From Coriobacteriaceae bacterium (lineage in GTDB: Bacteria > Actinomycetota > Coriobacteriia > Coriobacteriales > Coriobacteriaceae), in contig CABJBO010000015.1 of NCBI GenBank assembly GCA_902363875.1, forward strand, positions 1 to 48,610: a stretch of DNA of 48,610 nucleotides, given 5' to 3'. Shown here in pieces: positions 9,179 to 18,739 of the stretch; the first letter of the stretch is position 1, and every line of letters begins with the position of its first letter. The position numbers were made by a program, and so were the translations under genes. The notes under the pieces are model-generated. The model was not told where the DNA came from. It saw only the letters and a program-made list of their open reading frames with translations, and made no database searches.

Positions 9179-10120
9179 TTAAGCCTTCAGGCTCAGGCCC
9201 ATGGACTCAAGCTTGTCCTTCACTTCCTCGATCGACTTAACACCGAAGTTACGGATGTTAAGCAGATCGTTCTCCGAGAACTCAACGAGCTGACGGACCG
9301 AGTGAATGCTGGCGCGCTTAAGGCAATTGTAGGAACGGACGGAAAGGTCCAGATCCTCGATCTGCTTGTCCAGCTCGGCGTTGTCGTTGGTGACCTCGGG
9401 AGCGAAGATCGAAGCCTCCTCCTCGACCTCGGGGGTCTCGGCAAGGTTCATAAAGGCAGCCATATGCTGGTTGATGATATTGGCAGCCTGGACCACGGCG
9501 TCGCGCGGAGCGATGGAGCCGTTGGTCTCGATCTCGAGGACAAGGCGGTCGTAGTCGGTGTGCTGACCGACACGGCAAGCCTCAACGAGCTTGGCGCAAC
9601 GGGACACCGGCGAGTACAGCGAGTCGACGTGGATCACACCGATGGGATCGTTGTCGCGCTTGTTAGCCTCGCCAGAGACATAGCCGCGGCCATAGCCGAT
9701 GCGCATGCTCATGGTGAGATGGCCACCCTCGGTAAGCGTAGCGATGTGCTGCTCGGGGTTGACCAGCTCAAACTCGGACGGAATAAAGAAGTCCGCACCG
9801 GTGACCTCGCAGGGGCCGTCAACAGAAATGGTGGCGGTCGCCTCGTCGGTCGCGCCGAGAGCCCTGAAGACAAGACCCTTGACATTCAGGACGATGTCGG
9901 TGACATCCTCGACCATGTTAGGGATGGTCATGAACTCGTGCTGTGCACCATCGATCTGAATAGCCTCGACGGCGGCACCCTCGAGCGAGGACAGAAGTAC
10001 GCGGCGAAGGGAGTTACCCAGCGTATCGCCGTAGCCACGCTCGAGCGGCTCGACGGAGACACGAGCAGACGTCTCGTTGATCTCTTCGACCTGAACCTGA
10101 GGCCTAATGAATTCTGACAT
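9179..10120 (-). CDS. rpoA: RNA polymerase alpha subunit
   Basis: Alpha nucleates RNA polymerase assembly. The 313-residue product has the N-terminal dimerisation domain (ERGYGDTLGNSLRRVLLSSLEGAAV at about 28-52) and a linker rich in Glu near residue 225. The C-terminal domain with DLSVRSYNCLKRASIHSVRQL contacts UP elements and activators. Length is normal. It sits between rpsD (33 bp upstream) and rplQ (30 bp downstream), the conserved order of bacterial alpha operons. The start at 10120 has GGAGG upstream. Confidence 0.98.
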   Translation of the reverse strand: MSEFIRPQVQVEEINETSARVSVEPLERGYGDTLGNSLRRVLLSSLEGAAVEAIQIDGAQHEFMTIPNMVEDVTDIVLNVKGLVFRALGATDEATATISVDGPCEVTGADFFIPSEFELVNPEQHIATLTEGGHLTMSMRIGYGRGYVSGEANKRDNDPIGVIHVDSLYSPVSRCAKLVEACRVGQHTDYDRLVLEIETNGSIAPRDAVVQAANIINQHMAAFMNLAETPEVEEEASIFAPEVTNDNAELDKQIEDLDLSVRSYNCLKRASIHSVRQLVEFSENDLLNIRNFGVKSIEEVKDKLESMGLSLKA

Positions 10121-10152
10121 GTATTACCTCCAGCCTCAGCAGCCCGGATGGA

Positions 10153-10749
10153 CTACTTAGAGTAGAGCTCGACGATGAGCTGCTCGTTGATATCACCGCT
10201 GATCTGCTCACGCGTCGGCAGAGCGAGCACGTTACCAGACAGCTTCTCGATATCGACCTCGAGCCAGCCAGGGACCTCAAAGCGCTCGGAGGAAATCAGG
10301 GCCTCCTTGATGGGGAGGAGGTCACGGAACTTCTCGCCGACAGCGACGACGTCGCCGGCCTTGACGCGGTAGGACGGGATGTCCACGCGCTTGCCGTTCA
10401 CGGTGAAGTGACCGTGACGGACGGACTGACGAGCCTCTTTGCGGGTGCGGGCGAAGCCAAGACGGAAGACGACGTTGTCGAGGCGAGACTCAAGGATGAT
10501 CATGAGGTTCTCACCGGTGACACCGTTCATCTTGCGGGCCTTGTTGAAGTAGCCGTGGAACTGCTTCTCCAGAACGCCATAGATGAACTTGACCTTCTGC
10601 TTCTCGCGCAGCTGCATGCCGTACTCAGATTCCTTGCGACGGCGCTTGGGCTGACGGATAGATTCCTTCTTGCTGCTGTAACCGAGCTCAGCGGGATCGA
10701 TCCCGAGCTGACGGCAGCGCTTAAGAACAGGAGTCCTGTCGATTGCCAT
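10153..10749 (-). CDS. rpsD: ribosomal protein S4
   Basis: S4 starts 16S rRNA folding and in many bacteria represses its own operon. The 198-residue product carries the S4 RNA-binding domain with SRLDNVVFRLGFARTRKEARQ and GHFTVNGKRVDIPSYRV at about residues 90-135. The N-terminus lacks the four-cysteine zinc motif found in some S4 proteins: it reads PVLKRCRQLGIDPAELG. It lies 19 bp after rpsK and 33 bp before rpoA. Confidence 0.98.
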   Translation of the reverse strand: MAIDRTPVLKRCRQLGIDPAELGYSSKKESIRQPKRRRKESEYGMQLREKQKVKFIYGVLEKQFHGYFNKARKMNGVTGENLMIILESRLDNVVFRLGFARTRKEARQSVRHGHFTVNGKRVDIPSYRVKAGDVVAVGEKFRDLLPIKEALISSERFEVPGWLEVDIEKLSGNVLALPTREQISGDINEQLIVELYSK

Positions 10750-10768
10750 ATTGATACGATCCTTTCAG

Positions 10769-11173
10769 TTACACGCGGCGACGCTTCTTGGGGCGGCAGC
10801 CGTTGTGCGGAATGGGGGTCTTGTCCTGGATGCTCGAGACCTCGAGGCCAGCAGCCTGGAGGGAGCGGATGGCGGTCTCACGACCGGAGCCGGGGCCCTT
10901 GACGAAGACGGAAACCTTCTTCATACCGTGCTCCATGGCCTGCTTGGCAGCAGCCTCGGCAGCCATCTGGGCAGCGAACGGCGTGGACTTACGGGAGCCC
11001 TTGAAGCCCACCTGGCCAGCCGACTTCCAGGAAATGACGTTGCCCTGGGGATCGGTGATCGAAACGATCGTGTTGTTAAACGTAGAACGAATGTGAGCCT
11101 GGCCCACGGAAATGTTCTTACGGTCCGCGCGCTTCAGACGGGCAGCGCGAACGTTCTTCTTAGCAGTAGCCAT
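10769..11173 (-). CDS. rpsK: ribosomal protein S11
   Basis: S11 is a small-subunit platform protein at the mRNA exit. The 134-residue sequence has [39 protein letters not shown] and the C-terminal [13 protein letters not shown], all diagnostic. It is 14 bp from rpsM and 19 bp from rpsD. Length is normal. Confidence 0.98.
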   Translation of the reverse strand: MATAKKNVRAARLKRADRKNISVGQAHIRSTFNNTIVSITDPQGNVISWKSAGQVGFKGSRKSTPFAAQMAAEAAAKQAMEHGMKKVSVFVKGPGSGRETAIRSLQAAGLEVSSIQDKTPIPHNGCRPKKRRRV

Positions 11174-11187
11174 CTATCTAGCGCTCC

Positions 11188-11562
11188 TTATTTCTTCTTC
11201 TTAGCACCGATCTGACGCTTCGGGCCCTTGCGGGTACGAGCGTTAGTGTGGGTGCGCTGGCCGCGGACCGGGAGGCCCTTGCGGTGACGAAGGCCGCGGT
11301 TGCAGCCGATGTCCATAAGGCGCTTGACGTTCTGGTTGCGCTCACGGCGGAGGTCGCCCTCAACCATGATCTGGTTCTTATCGATATAATCGCGGATGGC
11401 GTTAACCTCATCCTCGGTGAGGTCCTTAACGCGCGTATCCACGTTAACGTTGCACTCGACGCAGATCTTCGTCGCAGTGGTGCGGCCGATGCCGTAAATG
11501 TAGGTCAGACCGATCTCAACGCGCTTCTCACGCGGGAGGTCGACACCATTAATACGGGCCAA
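11188..11562 (-). CDS. rpsM: ribosomal protein S13
   Basis: S13 sits in the head of the small subunit and contacts L5 and the P-site tRNA. Its 124 residues include [26 protein letters not shown] and [25 protein letters not shown], with a basic C-terminal tail ending in KKKK. It follows rpmJ after a 14-bp gap. Confidence 0.98.
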   Translation of the reverse strand: MARINGVDLPREKRVEIGLTYIYGIGRTTATKICVECNVNVDTRVKDLTEDEVNAIRDYIDKNQIMVEGDLRRERNQNVKRLMDIGCNRGLRHRKGLPVRGQRTHTNARTRKGPKRQIGAKKKK

Positions 11563-11576
11563 CGTAGTCTCCTCTC

Positions 11577-11690
11577 TTAACCCTGACGCTGCTTATGACG
11601 GGGGTTCTCGCAAATGACGAGGACCTTGCCATGGCGCCTAATGATTTTGCACTTATCGCACATCTTCTTGACCGAAGGACGTACCTTCAT
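11577..11690 (-). CDS. rpmJ: ribosomal protein L36, zinc form
   Basis: This 37-codon gene reads [20 protein letters not shown] and continues to RHKQRQG before TAA. It has the C-x2-C...C-x5-H pattern (Cys11, Cys14, Cys27, His32) of the zinc-binding form of L36. It lies between infA and rpsM as in most bacteria. The start at 11690 has GAAAGGAAG upstream. Confidence 0.95.
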   Translation of the reverse strand: MKVRPSVKKMCDKCKIIRRHGKVLVICENPRHKQRQG

Positions 11691-11840
11691 CGTTCTTCCT
11701 TTCGGTAGCGCTCAAACTACTTCCCTACTATCTACTCGCCCAGCCGCAGGCGTTTAAAACTATGGCTGGTCTTCACACACAATCCGACCGTAGGTTGAGC
11801 TAAGCCTGCAGTCGGAAATGGAGTGCGTGTATGCGTGCCG
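11691..11840 (-). other. 150-bp spacer between infA and rpmJ with a hairpin
   Basis: This is the longest gap inside the operon apart from its start. It holds an interrupted hairpin at 11782-11815 (outer arms TCCGAC/GTCGGA, inner AGGTT/AAGCCT). There is no T-run on either strand, so it is not an obvious terminator. It could be a regulatory RNA element or a processing site before rpmJ-rpsM. Confidence 0.4.
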
Positions 11841-12065
11841 CTATTTGTAGCGATAGGTGATGCGGCCGCGGGTCAGGTCGTACGGGGAAAGCTCCACGAC
11901 AACCCTGTCACCGGGGAGAATACGGATGTAATTCATTCGGATCTTGCCAGAAATGTTGCATAGAACCGAATGACCGTTCTCGAGCTCGACCTTAAACATG
12001 GCGTTGGGCAGCGGTTCCTTTACCGTACCCTCGAGCTCAATTGCGTCTTCCTTCTTCACAAGCAA
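11841..12065 (-). CDS. infA: translation initiation factor IF-1
   Basis: IF-1 is an OB-fold protein bound at the ribosomal A site during initiation. The sequence [19 protein letters not shown] and [35 protein letters not shown] is diagnostic. The start is unusual: the longest frame begins at a TTG (12065), and a GTG two codons on (12059) is equally likely; no ATG is available before the conserved core, and the upstream site (AGAAAG) is weak. Product length is 72-74 residues, normal for the family. Non-ATG initiation is often seen for IF genes. Confidence 0.95.
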   Translation of the reverse strand: MLVKKEDAIELEGTVKEPLPNAMFKVELENGHSVLCNISGKIRMNYIRILPGDRVVVELSPYDLTRGRITYRYK

Positions 12066-12163
12066 TCATCTTTCTCTAGAAAACGACAGCGATTGAGTAT
12101 TCTACAACACGTATGCACGCATCGTAATAACTTCGTAATGGCTCCACAACTAAGTGGAACTTG

Positions 12164-12952
12164 TTACATTTCTCCGCCTTGGAGCGAACACCAAGCACCT
12201 TGGGCATCCGTGGTGAGAATCACCGGACCGTCATTGGTAATGGCGACGGTGTTCTCGTAGTGCGCGGCGGGCAGGTGGTCGTTGGTCGTAACAATCCAAC
12301 CGTCGGAGCCCGTGCTCACATGGTTGGAACCCATCGTAACCATCGGCTCGATGGCAATGACCATGCCGGCCTGGAGGCGAACGCCCCTCCCCTTCTTTCC
12401 ATAGTTAGGAACGTTGGGGTCCTCGTGCATCACGCGGCCAATGCCATGGCCAACATAGTCACGAAGAACGCCATAGCCGTGAGACTCGGCGAGAGACTGA
12501 ACGGCATAACCAACATCCCCGATATGGTTACCGGGGACAGCCTGCTCGATGGCAGCCTTAAGGCAATCGCGCGTAACCTCGCACAGGGCCTTGGCCTCGG
12601 GCGTTGGGGTGCCAACGAAAAACGTCCAAGCGTTATCGCCGACCCAACCGTCGACAACGGCTCCCGTATCGATGGAAATGATATCGCCATCGCGCAGGAT
12701 CATGTCGGGGTTGGGAATACCGTGGACCACGGCATCGTTGATCGATGCGCAAATGGTTCCCGGGAACCCGCCGTAACCCTTAAAGGCCGGGGTGCCGCCA
12801 TGCATGCGGATAATCTGCTCCGCGAGCTGATCGAGCTCAAAAGTCGAAACGCCAGGGCGCACCATGGCTCCAACGTGGCGGAGCGCCATCTTAGATAGCG
12901 CTCCTGCCTTCTTCATCTGCTCGATTTGCGTTGCAGACTTAATCTTGATCAT
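12164..12952 (-). CDS. map: methionine aminopeptidase type I
   Basis: This cytoplasmic metalloenzyme removes the initiator methionine from new proteins. The 262-residue product shows the metal ligands in order: Asp in SIDTGAVVDGWVGDNAWTF (two Asp), His in GHGIGRVMHEDPNV, Glu in AIEPMVT and Glu in ENTVAI. The start overlaps the adk stop as ATGA (12949-12952), which suggests translational coupling. It lies between adk and infA, the common arrangement after secY. Confidence 0.97.
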   Translation of the reverse strand: MIKIKSATQIEQMKKAGALSKMALRHVGAMVRPGVSTFELDQLAEQIIRMHGGTPAFKGYGGFPGTICASINDAVVHGIPNPDMILRDGDIISIDTGAVVDGWVGDNAWTFFVGTPTPEAKALCEVTRDCLKAAIEQAVPGNHIGDVGYAVQSLAESHGYGVLRDYVGHGIGRVMHEDPNVPNYGKKGRGVRLQAGMVIAIEPMVTMGSNHVSTGSDGWIVTTNDHLPAAHYENTVAITNDGPVILTTDAQGAWCSLQGGEM

Positions 12953-13575
12953 AGACCGAGAGCCTCTTTGACATCCCCGTACACGGTCTCGCGAGCCTGG
13001 TCACCGTTGACCGACTTGAGCAGACCCTGGCCACGATAGTAGTCGACGAGCGGGCTCGTGGACTTCTCGTAGACGTCGAGACGGTTCTTGATGGTCTCGG
13101 GCTTGTCGTCGTCGCGCTGATACATCTCGCCGGCACACTTGGGGCAGGTAGCATCGGCAGCGGTGCCGGTGTAACCGCAGGCGCGGCAGGTGCGACGCGA
13201 AGACAGACGATCGATGATGACCTCGGGGGCCACGTCGACCAGAAGGGCGCAGTCGATCTCGCGACCCATGGCGGAGAGCTCGGAATCGAGCGTCACAGCC
13301 TGGGCGGTGTTGCGCGGGAAGCCATCGAGGATGAAGCCCTGCTGGGCGTCATCGGCGGCAAGGCGCTCCTTGACAAGGTCGATCACGAGCTGGTTGGGAA
13401 CGAGCTCGCCAGCGTCCATGTACTTCTTAGCCTGAATACCAAGCTCGGTGCCACCCTTGACGGCAGCACGCAGCAGGTCGCCCGTGGAAATGTGAGCGAC
13501 GCCAAACTCGGCGACGAGCTCCTGTGCGACGGTGCCCTTACCGGCACCCGGAGCTCCGAGCAATACGAGGTTCAT
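12949..13575 (-). CDS. adk: adenylate kinase with zinc-binding LID
   Basis: Adk interconverts ATP, ADP and AMP. The P-loop GAPGAGKGT is at residues 8-16, and the AMP-binding part ISTGDLLRAA follows. The LID region has four cysteines (CRAC...CPKC, about residues 127-150), typical of the zinc-stabilised long form found in Gram-positive bacteria. The start at 13575 (MNLVLLGAPG) is preceded by AGAGGAGG 7 bases upstream; a TTG- or ATG-type start two codons earlier is not needed. Product is 208 residues. It overlaps map by four bases. Confidence 0.97.
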   Translation of the reverse strand: MNLVLLGAPGAGKGTVAQELVAEFGVAHISTGDLLRAAVKGGTELGIQAKKYMDAGELVPNQLVIDLVKERLAADDAQQGFILDGFPRNTAQAVTLDSELSAMGREIDCALLVDVAPEVIIDRLSSRRTCRACGYTGTAADATCPKCAGEMYQRDDDKPETIKNRLDVYEKSTSPLVDYYRGQGLLKSVNGDQARETVYGDVKEALGL

Positions 13576-13593
13576 GAGCAATCCTCCTCTAGC

Positions 13594-14880
13594 CTATTTA
13601 AAGAATCCATCGTAATCATACATCTTGATCTGGCCTTCGAGCTTATCGACCGTGTCGAGCACGACGCCGACCATGATGAGGATGGACGTGCCGCCAAATG
13701 CCTGGATCAGATGGTTACCCGTGAAGGAGAAGATGATCGAAGGCACGATGGCGATGAGCGCCAAAAAGACAGCGCTGGGAAGCGTAATCTTGTTGAGCGC
13801 GTTCTTGATGTAGGCCGCGGTAGCCCTACCCGGACGCACGCCCGGAATAAAGCCGCCCTGCTTCTTAAGGTTATCGGCCGTGTCATCGGGGTTGAACACC
13901 ATGGAGGTGTAGAAGTACGCGAAGAACACGATGAGGACAACGTTAAGCACCCAGTTGAGCCAACCGGTCGAAAGCGCAGAGGCAACTGCCTGAATCCAGC
14001 CGATGCCGGGGAAGAACACGGCAATCTGAGCCGGGAAGTACAGCAGCGCCGAAGCGAAGATGATCGGCACGACGCCCGCGGTGTTGACCTTGATGGGCAG
14101 GTAGGTGGTCTGTCCACCCATCATGCGACGGCCCACGACGCGCTTGGCGTAGGAGACCGGAATGCGGCGCTGGCCGCGCTCAAGGAAAACGATCAGCGGG
14201 ATAACCAGCAGGATGATGGCGCAGATGATCACCATGGTGATGATGCCACCGGCATTGCCCTCGGTGCTGGAGAAGATAGCCTGCGGCAGACCGGCCATGA
14301 TGTTCGCAAAGATGATCAGCGACATGCCATTGCCGATACCGCGCTGGGTGATGAGCTCACCAATCCACATGATCAGCATGGCGCCCGCGGTGAGCGTACC
14401 GACGATCATGAAGTCAAAGATGATCTCGGGAGCGCCGGCGCCATTAAAGCTGATGCCGAAGCTCTTAAAGAGGAAGAGGTAACCCACGGAGTTGAGGATT
14501 GCCAGAGCCAGGGTGAGGTAACGCGAATACTGCGTAATCTTGGTCTGACCAACCTCGCCCTCGCGGGCAAGCTCATGCAGGGAAGGCACGACGGCCTGGA
14601 GCATCTGGAGGATGATCGAGCTGGTGATGTAAGGCATGATGCCCAGCGAAAACACCGACACATAGCTCAACGCGCCGCCAGAGAAAAGATTCAGGAGGGC
14701 CATAGCACCTGCGGCGACCGAATTGTTATCGGTCGAGAAAAGGCCCAGCATCCCCTGGAAGGGAATGCCGGGCACAGGAACGTGCGCACCAAAGCGGTAC
14801 ACGACGAGCATAGCTATGGTAAAAAGAATCTTTTCGCGCAATTCTTTGATGCGGAAAGCATTCTTAAGACCATTTAGCAC
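13594..14880 (-). CDS. secY: protein translocase channel subunit SecY
   Basis: SecY forms the protein-conducting channel of the Sec translocon. The 428-residue protein has about ten membrane segments. Signatures include [20 protein letters not shown], the plug region near [13 protein letters not shown], and the cytosolic loop [17 protein letters not shown]. The start is a GTG at 14880 that overlaps the rplO stop (sequence GTGCTAA), an arrangement for translational coupling; an ATG at 14873 is out of frame. It is 18 bp from adk. Confidence 0.97.
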   Translation of the reverse strand: MLNGLKNAFRIKELREKILFTIAMLVVYRFGAHVPVPGIPFQGMLGLFSTDNNSVAAGAMALLNLFSGGALSYVSVFSLGIMPYITSSIILQMLQAVVPSLHELAREGEVGQTKITQYSRYLTLALAILNSVGYLFLFKSFGISFNGAGAPEIIFDFMIVGTLTAGAMLIMWIGELITQRGIGNGMSLIIFANIMAGLPQAIFSSTEGNAGGIITMVIICAIILLVIPLIVFLERGQRRIPVSYAKRVVGRRMMGGQTTYLPIKVNTAGVVPIIFASALLYFPAQIAVFFPGIGWIQAVASALSTGWLNWVLNVVLIVFFAYFYTSMVFNPDDTADNLKKQGGFIPGVRPGRATAAYIKNALNKITLPSAVFLALIAIVPSIIFSFTGNHLIQAFGGTSILIMVGVVLDTVDKLEGQIKMYDYDGFFK

Positions 14881-15323
14881 GGCAGCTCGACCTTTCCGCC
14901 GGCGGCCTCGATCTTGGCCTGCGCAGAAGCGCTGACCTTGTCGACCTTGACCGTGAACTTCTTGGTGAGCTCACCATTGCCGAGCACCTTGACGGGCTCG
15001 AACTCGCTCTTGGTGATGCGAGCGGCCTTAAGAGCGGCACCGTCGATCACAGCGCCATCCTCGAACTTACGCTCGAGACGCTCAACGTTAACAGCGGTGT
15101 ACTCGATACGACGGGGGTTGCGGAAGCCCGGAAGCTTGGGCAGGCGCATAGCCAGCGGAGTCTGGCCACCCTCGAAGCCGGCACCCTTGGTGCCGCCAGA
15201 GCGGGAACCCTGGCCCTTCTGACCGCGGCCAGAAGTGGTGCCGTGACCCGAAGAATTGCCACGGCCGACGCGCTTGCGGTTCTTGGTGGAACCGGGCGCG
15301 GGAGTAAGATCGTGAAGCTGCAT
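14874..15323 (-). CDS. rplO: ribosomal protein L15
   Basis: L15 is a late-assembly large-subunit protein. It begins with [22 protein letters not shown] and contains the Gly/Arg-rich [19 protein letters not shown] segment at about 27-45, then [19 protein letters not shown]. It is 149 residues, normal. Its stop codon overlaps the secY start, and it begins 3 bp after rpmD. Confidence 0.97.
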   Translation of the reverse strand: MQLHDLTPAPGSTKNRKRVGRGNSSGHGTTSGRGQKGQGSRSGGTKGAGFEGGQTPLAMRLPKLPGFRNPRRIEYTAVNVERLERKFEDGAVIDGAALKAARITKSEFEPVKVLGNGELTKKFTVKVDKVSASAQAKIEAAGGKVELPC

Positions 15324-15326
15324 TTG

Positions 15327-15509
15327 CTACTCCTCTACAATCTCGACAAGGTGCTTGACCTTGAAGATCATGCCGCGGACGGACTCGTTGTCAGCAATCT
15401 CGCGAACCTCGCGGATCCTGTGGAGACCGAGGGCACGGACAGTACGGACCTGGTCCTGCTTGCAACCGTTGGTGCTGCGGACCTGCTTGATCTTGATGGT
15501 GTCAGCCAT
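15327..15509 (-). CDS. rpmD: ribosomal protein L30
   Basis: The 60-residue protein has IKQVRSTNGCKQDQVRTVRALGL and EVADNESVRGMI-type sequence (here EIADNESVRGMIFKVKHLVEI), the usual L30 pattern. It is packed between rpsE (2 bp) and rplO (3 bp), so the three are translated as a block. Confidence 0.96.
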   Translation of the reverse strand: MADTIKIKQVRSTNGCKQDQVRTVRALGLHRIREVREIADNESVRGMIFKVKHLVEIVEE

Positions 15510-15511
15510 GC

Positions 15512-16036
15512 TTAGTTCTCCTTACCGACGAACATCTCGGAGACCGTCAGGCCACGGCGAGCCGCGACGTCCTCAGGGCTGGAGAGCTCCTTGAGGCCCT
15601 CGACGGCAGCCTTGATGATGTTGAGGCCGTTGTCGGTACCGAGGGACTTGGACAGGACGTTCTTGATGCCAGCAAGCTCAAAGAGGGGACGCACAGCGCC
15701 GCCGGCGATAACGCCGGTACCCTCGACAGCGGGCTTGATGATGATGCGGCCGGCACCAAAGTGGCCGAGAACCTCGTGCGGGATGGTGCCCTGCTCGGTC
15801 ACCGGCACGTGGAACATGTTCTTCTTGGCATCGAGAGACGCCTTGGAGATGGCCAGGGGCACCTCAGCGGACTTGCCCATGCCAACGCCGACGTTACCCT
15901 TGCCGTCGCCAACGACGACGAGAGCGACGAGGCTCATGCGACGACCACCCTTGACGGTCTTCGACACGCGGTTGATGTAAACGACGCGCTCCTCGAACTC
16001 GGAGGCCTCGCGCTGCTGCTTCTGATTACGAGCCAT
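15512..16036 (-). CDS. rpsE: ribosomal protein S5
   Basis: S5 helps decoding accuracy at the mRNA entry. The 174-residue product has the double-stranded RNA-binding core [19 protein letters not shown] and [21 protein letters not shown], and the C-terminal domain with [19 protein letters not shown]. It is 14 bp after rplR. Confidence 0.98.
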   Translation of the reverse strand: MARNQKQQREASEFEERVVYINRVSKTVKGGRRMSLVALVVVGDGKGNVGVGMGKSAEVPLAISKASLDAKKNMFHVPVTEQGTIPHEVLGHFGAGRIIIKPAVEGTGVIAGGAVRPLFELAGIKNVLSKSLGTDNGLNIIKAAVEGLKELSSPEDVAARRGLTVSEMFVGKEN

Positions 16037-16050
16037 GTGCTACATACCTC

Positions 16051-16419
16051 CTAGAACTCGAGACCGGCGGCACGAGCACCGTCGGCGAGGGCCTTGACGC
16101 GGCCATGGTAGATACGGCCACCACGATCGAAGGCGACCTTGGTGATGCCGGCCTCGATGGCGCGCTTGCCAACGAGCTGACCGACCTTCTCCGCAGCCTC
16201 CTTGTTCGAGGTGTGGGTGCCCTTGAACTCGGCCTCGAGGGTCGAGGCAGAGACGAGCGTCAGGCTGGAGCCCTTGCTGTCGTCGATGATCTGGGCATAG
16301 ATGTTGGCGTTAGTACGGGTCACGCGAAGACGCGGACGCTCGGCGGTACCCGAGACCTTGCCGCGAACACGACGCTGACGACGCTTGAGGCCTTCCAGCT
16401 TCGCCTTATGCTTGTTCAT
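16051..16419 (-). CDS. rplR: ribosomal protein L18
   Basis: L18 binds 5S rRNA with L5 and L25. The 122-residue sequence contains [30 protein letters not shown] and the C-terminal [21 protein letters not shown], all diagnostic. A 75-bp gap separates it from rplF. Confidence 0.97.
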   Translation of the reverse strand: MNKHKAKLEGLKRRQRRVRGKVSGTAERPRLRVTRTNANIYAQIIDDSKGSSLTLVSASTLEAEFKGTHTSNKEAAEKVGQLVGKRAIEAGITKVAFDRGGRIYHGRVKALADGARAAGLEF

Positions 16420-16447
16420 ACGTAAACTCCTAAAAAGGTTGATCTTG

Positions 16448-16469
16448 CCAGCACCTGACGGGGTGCTGG
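16448..16469. other. hairpin in the rplF-rplR gap
   Basis: Arms CCAGCACC and GGTGCTGG form a perfect 8-bp stem. No T-tract follows on either strand, so it is not a standard terminator. It may affect message processing or stability inside the operon. Confidence 0.45.
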
Positions 16470-16494
16470 TCTTATGCGAGTGAGTCGGTTACGA

Positions 16495-17031
16495 CTACTT
16501 GGCGGCCTTACCCAGCTTGCGGCGGATGTGCTCGCCAACGTAGTGGATACCCTTGCCCTTGTAAGGCTCGGGAGGACGATGACCGCGGATCTCAGCGGCG
16601 ATCTGACCGACCTGCTGCTTGTTGATACCCTTGACGTTCACGTGGGTGTTGTCGGGAACCTCGAAGGTGATGCCCTCGGGAGCCTCGACGATCACGGGGT
16701 GCGAGAAGCCCAGGGAGAACTCGAGGTTCTTGCCCTTCTGCTGCACGCGGTAACCGACGCCGGCGAGCTCGAGCTTCTTCTCGAAGCCCTCGGAAACGCC
16801 GACAACCATGTTGTGGATGAGGGCGCGGGTGAGGCCGTGGCGGGCACGGGTCTCACGCTCGTCGTCGGGACGGGAAACGGTGAGGACGTTGTCCTCGACG
16901 TTGATAGCGAGCTTCTCAAAGACATCGAGCTCGAGCTGGCCCTTGGGGCCCTTGACGACAACGTTGTTGCCGTTGACTGCCACTTCGACTCCGGCGGGAA
17001 TCTGGACAGGCTTATTACCGATACGAGACAC
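16495..17031 (-). CDS. rplF: ribosomal protein L6
   Basis: L6 lies near the sarcin-ricin loop. The 178-residue product starts [21 protein letters not shown] and has the duplicated fold with the C-terminal signature [22 protein letters not shown]. It is 33 bp after rpsH. Confidence 0.98.
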   Translation of the reverse strand: MSRIGNKPVQIPAGVEVAVNGNNVVVKGPKGQLELDVFEKLAINVEDNVLTVSRPDDERETRARHGLTRALIHNMVVGVSEGFEKKLELAGVGYRVQQKGKNLEFSLGFSHPVIVEAPEGITFEVPDNTHVNVKGINKQQVGQIAAEIRGHRPPEPYKGKGIHYVGEHIRRKLGKAAK

Positions 17032-17064
17032 GGTGATCTCCTTTCCTTCTACCTACCGAGCGAA

Positions 17065-17463
17065 TTACCAGACGTAAGCAATGATCTCGCCGCCGACGTT
17101 GTGCTTGCGAGCATCGCGGTCGGTCATGACGCCATGGCTGGTGGAAATAATGGCGGTACCAAGGCCACCGCGGACGCGGGGCATGTCGGCAACGCCGGTG
17201 TACTTACGCAGGCCCGGCTTGGAAATGCGGCGGATGCCGTTGATGACCTTAGCCTTCTTGGGACCATACTTAAGCGTGATGTGCAGAGTCTTCTGGGGAA
17301 CGGTGTCCTCGACATCGTAGCCCTCGATGTAGCCCTCCTCGTGCAGAACACGAGCGATCTCGACGAGCTTCTTGCTGCTCGGCATGGAGACCGTGGCCTT
17401 GTTCACAGAGTTAGCGTTACGGATGCGCGTAAGCATATCTGCGATCGGGTCTGTAAGGTTCAT
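17065..17463 (-). CDS. rpsH: ribosomal protein S8
   Basis: S8 binds the 16S central domain and is the usual feedback regulator of spc operons. The 132-residue sequence has [20 protein letters not shown] and the C-terminal [34 protein letters not shown] 119-bp gap upstream separates it from rpsZ. Confidence 0.98.
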   Translation of the reverse strand: MNLTDPIADMLTRIRNANSVNKATVSMPSSKKLVEIARVLHEEGYIEGYDVEDTVPQKTLHITLKYGPKKAKVINGIRRISKPGLRKYTGVADMPRVRGGLGTAIISTSHGVMTDRDARKHNVGGEIIAYVW

Positions 17464-17582
17464 ACAGATTCTCCTTCGTTCTTGATGAACACGTGCTCTT
17501 GGTTCTTCGCCGCCCTTAACGGCAAAGCCTTTTTAGCGCGTTTTCCCTGTTCCAAACTGATGCTTGAAACGCTGGTAGTGAC

Positions 17583-17768
17583 TTACCAGCTGGCCTTCTT
17601 AACGCCGGGAAGCTCGCCCTTGAGTGCAAGCTCGCGGAAGCAGACACGGCACAGGCCGAACTTGCGGTACACAGAGTGCGGACGGCCGCAGCGCTGGCAG
17701 CGCGTGTACTCACGAGTAGAGAACTTCTGCTTGCGATTGCACTTGACGATCATCGATGTCTTAGCCAC
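17583..17768 (-). CDS. rpsZ: ribosomal protein S14, zinc-binding short form
   Basis: The 61-residue type Z S14 has the zinc ligands Cys-x2-Cys at CQRCGRPH and Cys-x2-Cys at CRVC, and ends GVKKASW. This short form is usual in Gram-positives and actinobacteria. It stands between rplE and rpsH as expected. Confidence 0.97.
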   Translation of the reverse strand: MAKTSMIVKCNRKQKFSTREYTRCQRCGRPHSVYRKFGLCRVCFRELALKGELPGVKKASW

Positions 17769-17802
17769 TTATATCCTCCTCACATAGAGTATTGTTCGCC
17801 CC

Positions 17803-17832
17803 AAGCGCCGCCCCCTTGTGGGAACGGCGCTT
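17803..17832. other. hairpin in the rplE-rpsZ gap
   Basis: Arms AAGCGCCG and CGGCGCTT flank a loop of 14 bases. On the minus strand no T-run follows. Like the hairpin between rplF and rplR, it may be an operon-internal RNA structure. Confidence 0.4.
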
Positions 17833-17847
17833 ATAGGGCAGGTGAAC

Positions 17848-18405
17848 CTATTTCTTGAACGGGAAACCGAAGGCGTCCAGAAGGGCCTTGGCCTCCTCAT
17901 CGGTGTTGGCGGTGGTCACGAAAGTGATGTCCATACCACGCTGGTGATCGACGGAGTCGAAGTCGATCTCGGGGAAGATGAGCTGCTCGGTGACGCCCAT
18001 GGAGAAGTTACCACGGCCGTCGAAGCTCTTGGCGGAGATGCCGCGGAAGTCGCGGATACGGGGGATCGCGACGGAGGTCAGACGATCGAAGAACTCCCAC
18101 ATACGGTCGCCACGCAGGGTAACCTTGCAGCCGATCGGCATACCAGCGCGCAGGCGGAAGGTAGCGATGGACTTGCGGGCACGGGTGATCATCGGCTGCT
18201 GGCCGGTGATGGCGCGCAGGTCGCGCACGGCACCGTCGATGGCCTTGGAATCGGTAGCGGCCTCGCCGACACCCATGTTCACGACGATCTTCTCAAACTT
18301 GGGGATCATCATGACGTTCTCGTACTGGAACTTGTCCTGAAGCTGCTGCTTGACCTCGTTGTTGTACTTGGTCTTCAGACGCGGCACATACTTCTCTTCT
18401 GCCAT
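17848..18405 (-). CDS. rplE: ribosomal protein L5, first gene of the local operon
   Basis: L5 binds 5S rRNA and contacts the small-subunit head. The 185-residue product has [20 protein letters not shown], the segment [20 protein letters not shown] and [25 protein letters not shown] lies 8 bases before the start. In nearly all bacteria rplX and rplN lie directly upstream; here the next 334 bp hold no ribosomal gene, and xdhC follows. rplE is therefore the first gene of this unit in the window and needs a promoter in that spacer. Confidence 0.98.
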   Translation of the reverse strand: MAEEKYVPRLKTKYNNEVKQQLQDKFQYENVMMIPKFEKIVVNMGVGEAATDSKAIDGAVRDLRAITGQQPMITRARKSIATFRLRAGMPIGCKVTLRGDRMWEFFDRLTSVAIPRIRDFRGISAKSFDGRGNFSMGVTEQLIFPEIDFDSVDHQRGMDITFVTTANTDEEAKALLDAFGFPFKK

Positions 18406-18739
18406 TGTTCACTCCTTCTTGGGGTTTTAAGCACGGGGCGTGGCCACGATGGGTTGTCCTCGTGCCTCCTGGCTGCATCCGCGCCGCTCATGGCATTTTG
18501 CGGTTTGGACTCGACGCAGCAGGAGCCGACAAAACAATCGGTACTATACGCGCATCGGGAGCGTATTTCCAGAAAAACCTCGTCTGCCTGCACAACTCCA
18601 CAACTCCCCCGCACAAATGCGTCCGCATGCGACGGAGGAAAACGGATCCCTTGGCAGTTGCGGTGAAATAGGGACTGTTTGACGGCTTAACTGGCTTAAA
18701 CAGTCCGTATTCCACCGCAACTCATATATGGGGATGCGA
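18406..18739 (-). promoter_or_regulatory. 334-bp spacer before rplE; probable operon promoter and leader
   Basis: No plausible gene is seen; short open frames lack ribosome sites or coding character, and no L24 remnant is found when the minus strand is translated by eye. A candidate minus-strand -10 (TATAGT, 18543-18548) has only a weak -35 (TGGAAA) at 17 bp, giving a leader of about 130 bases to rplE. The far end of the spacer is filled by a 65-bp inverted repeat (18657-18721) just beyond the xdhC stop. Confidence 0.35.
18657..18721. repeat. 65-bp inverted repeat after xdhC
   Basis: Two 24-base arms (18657-18680 and 18698-18721) match at 22 of 24 positions around a 17-base loop. The arms carry an AGGGACTGTTT / AAACAGTCCG core. 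There is no T-tract on either side. The form suggests a repetitive extragenic palindrome or small non-autonomous element; it could also help end xdhC transcription. Confidence 0.8.
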
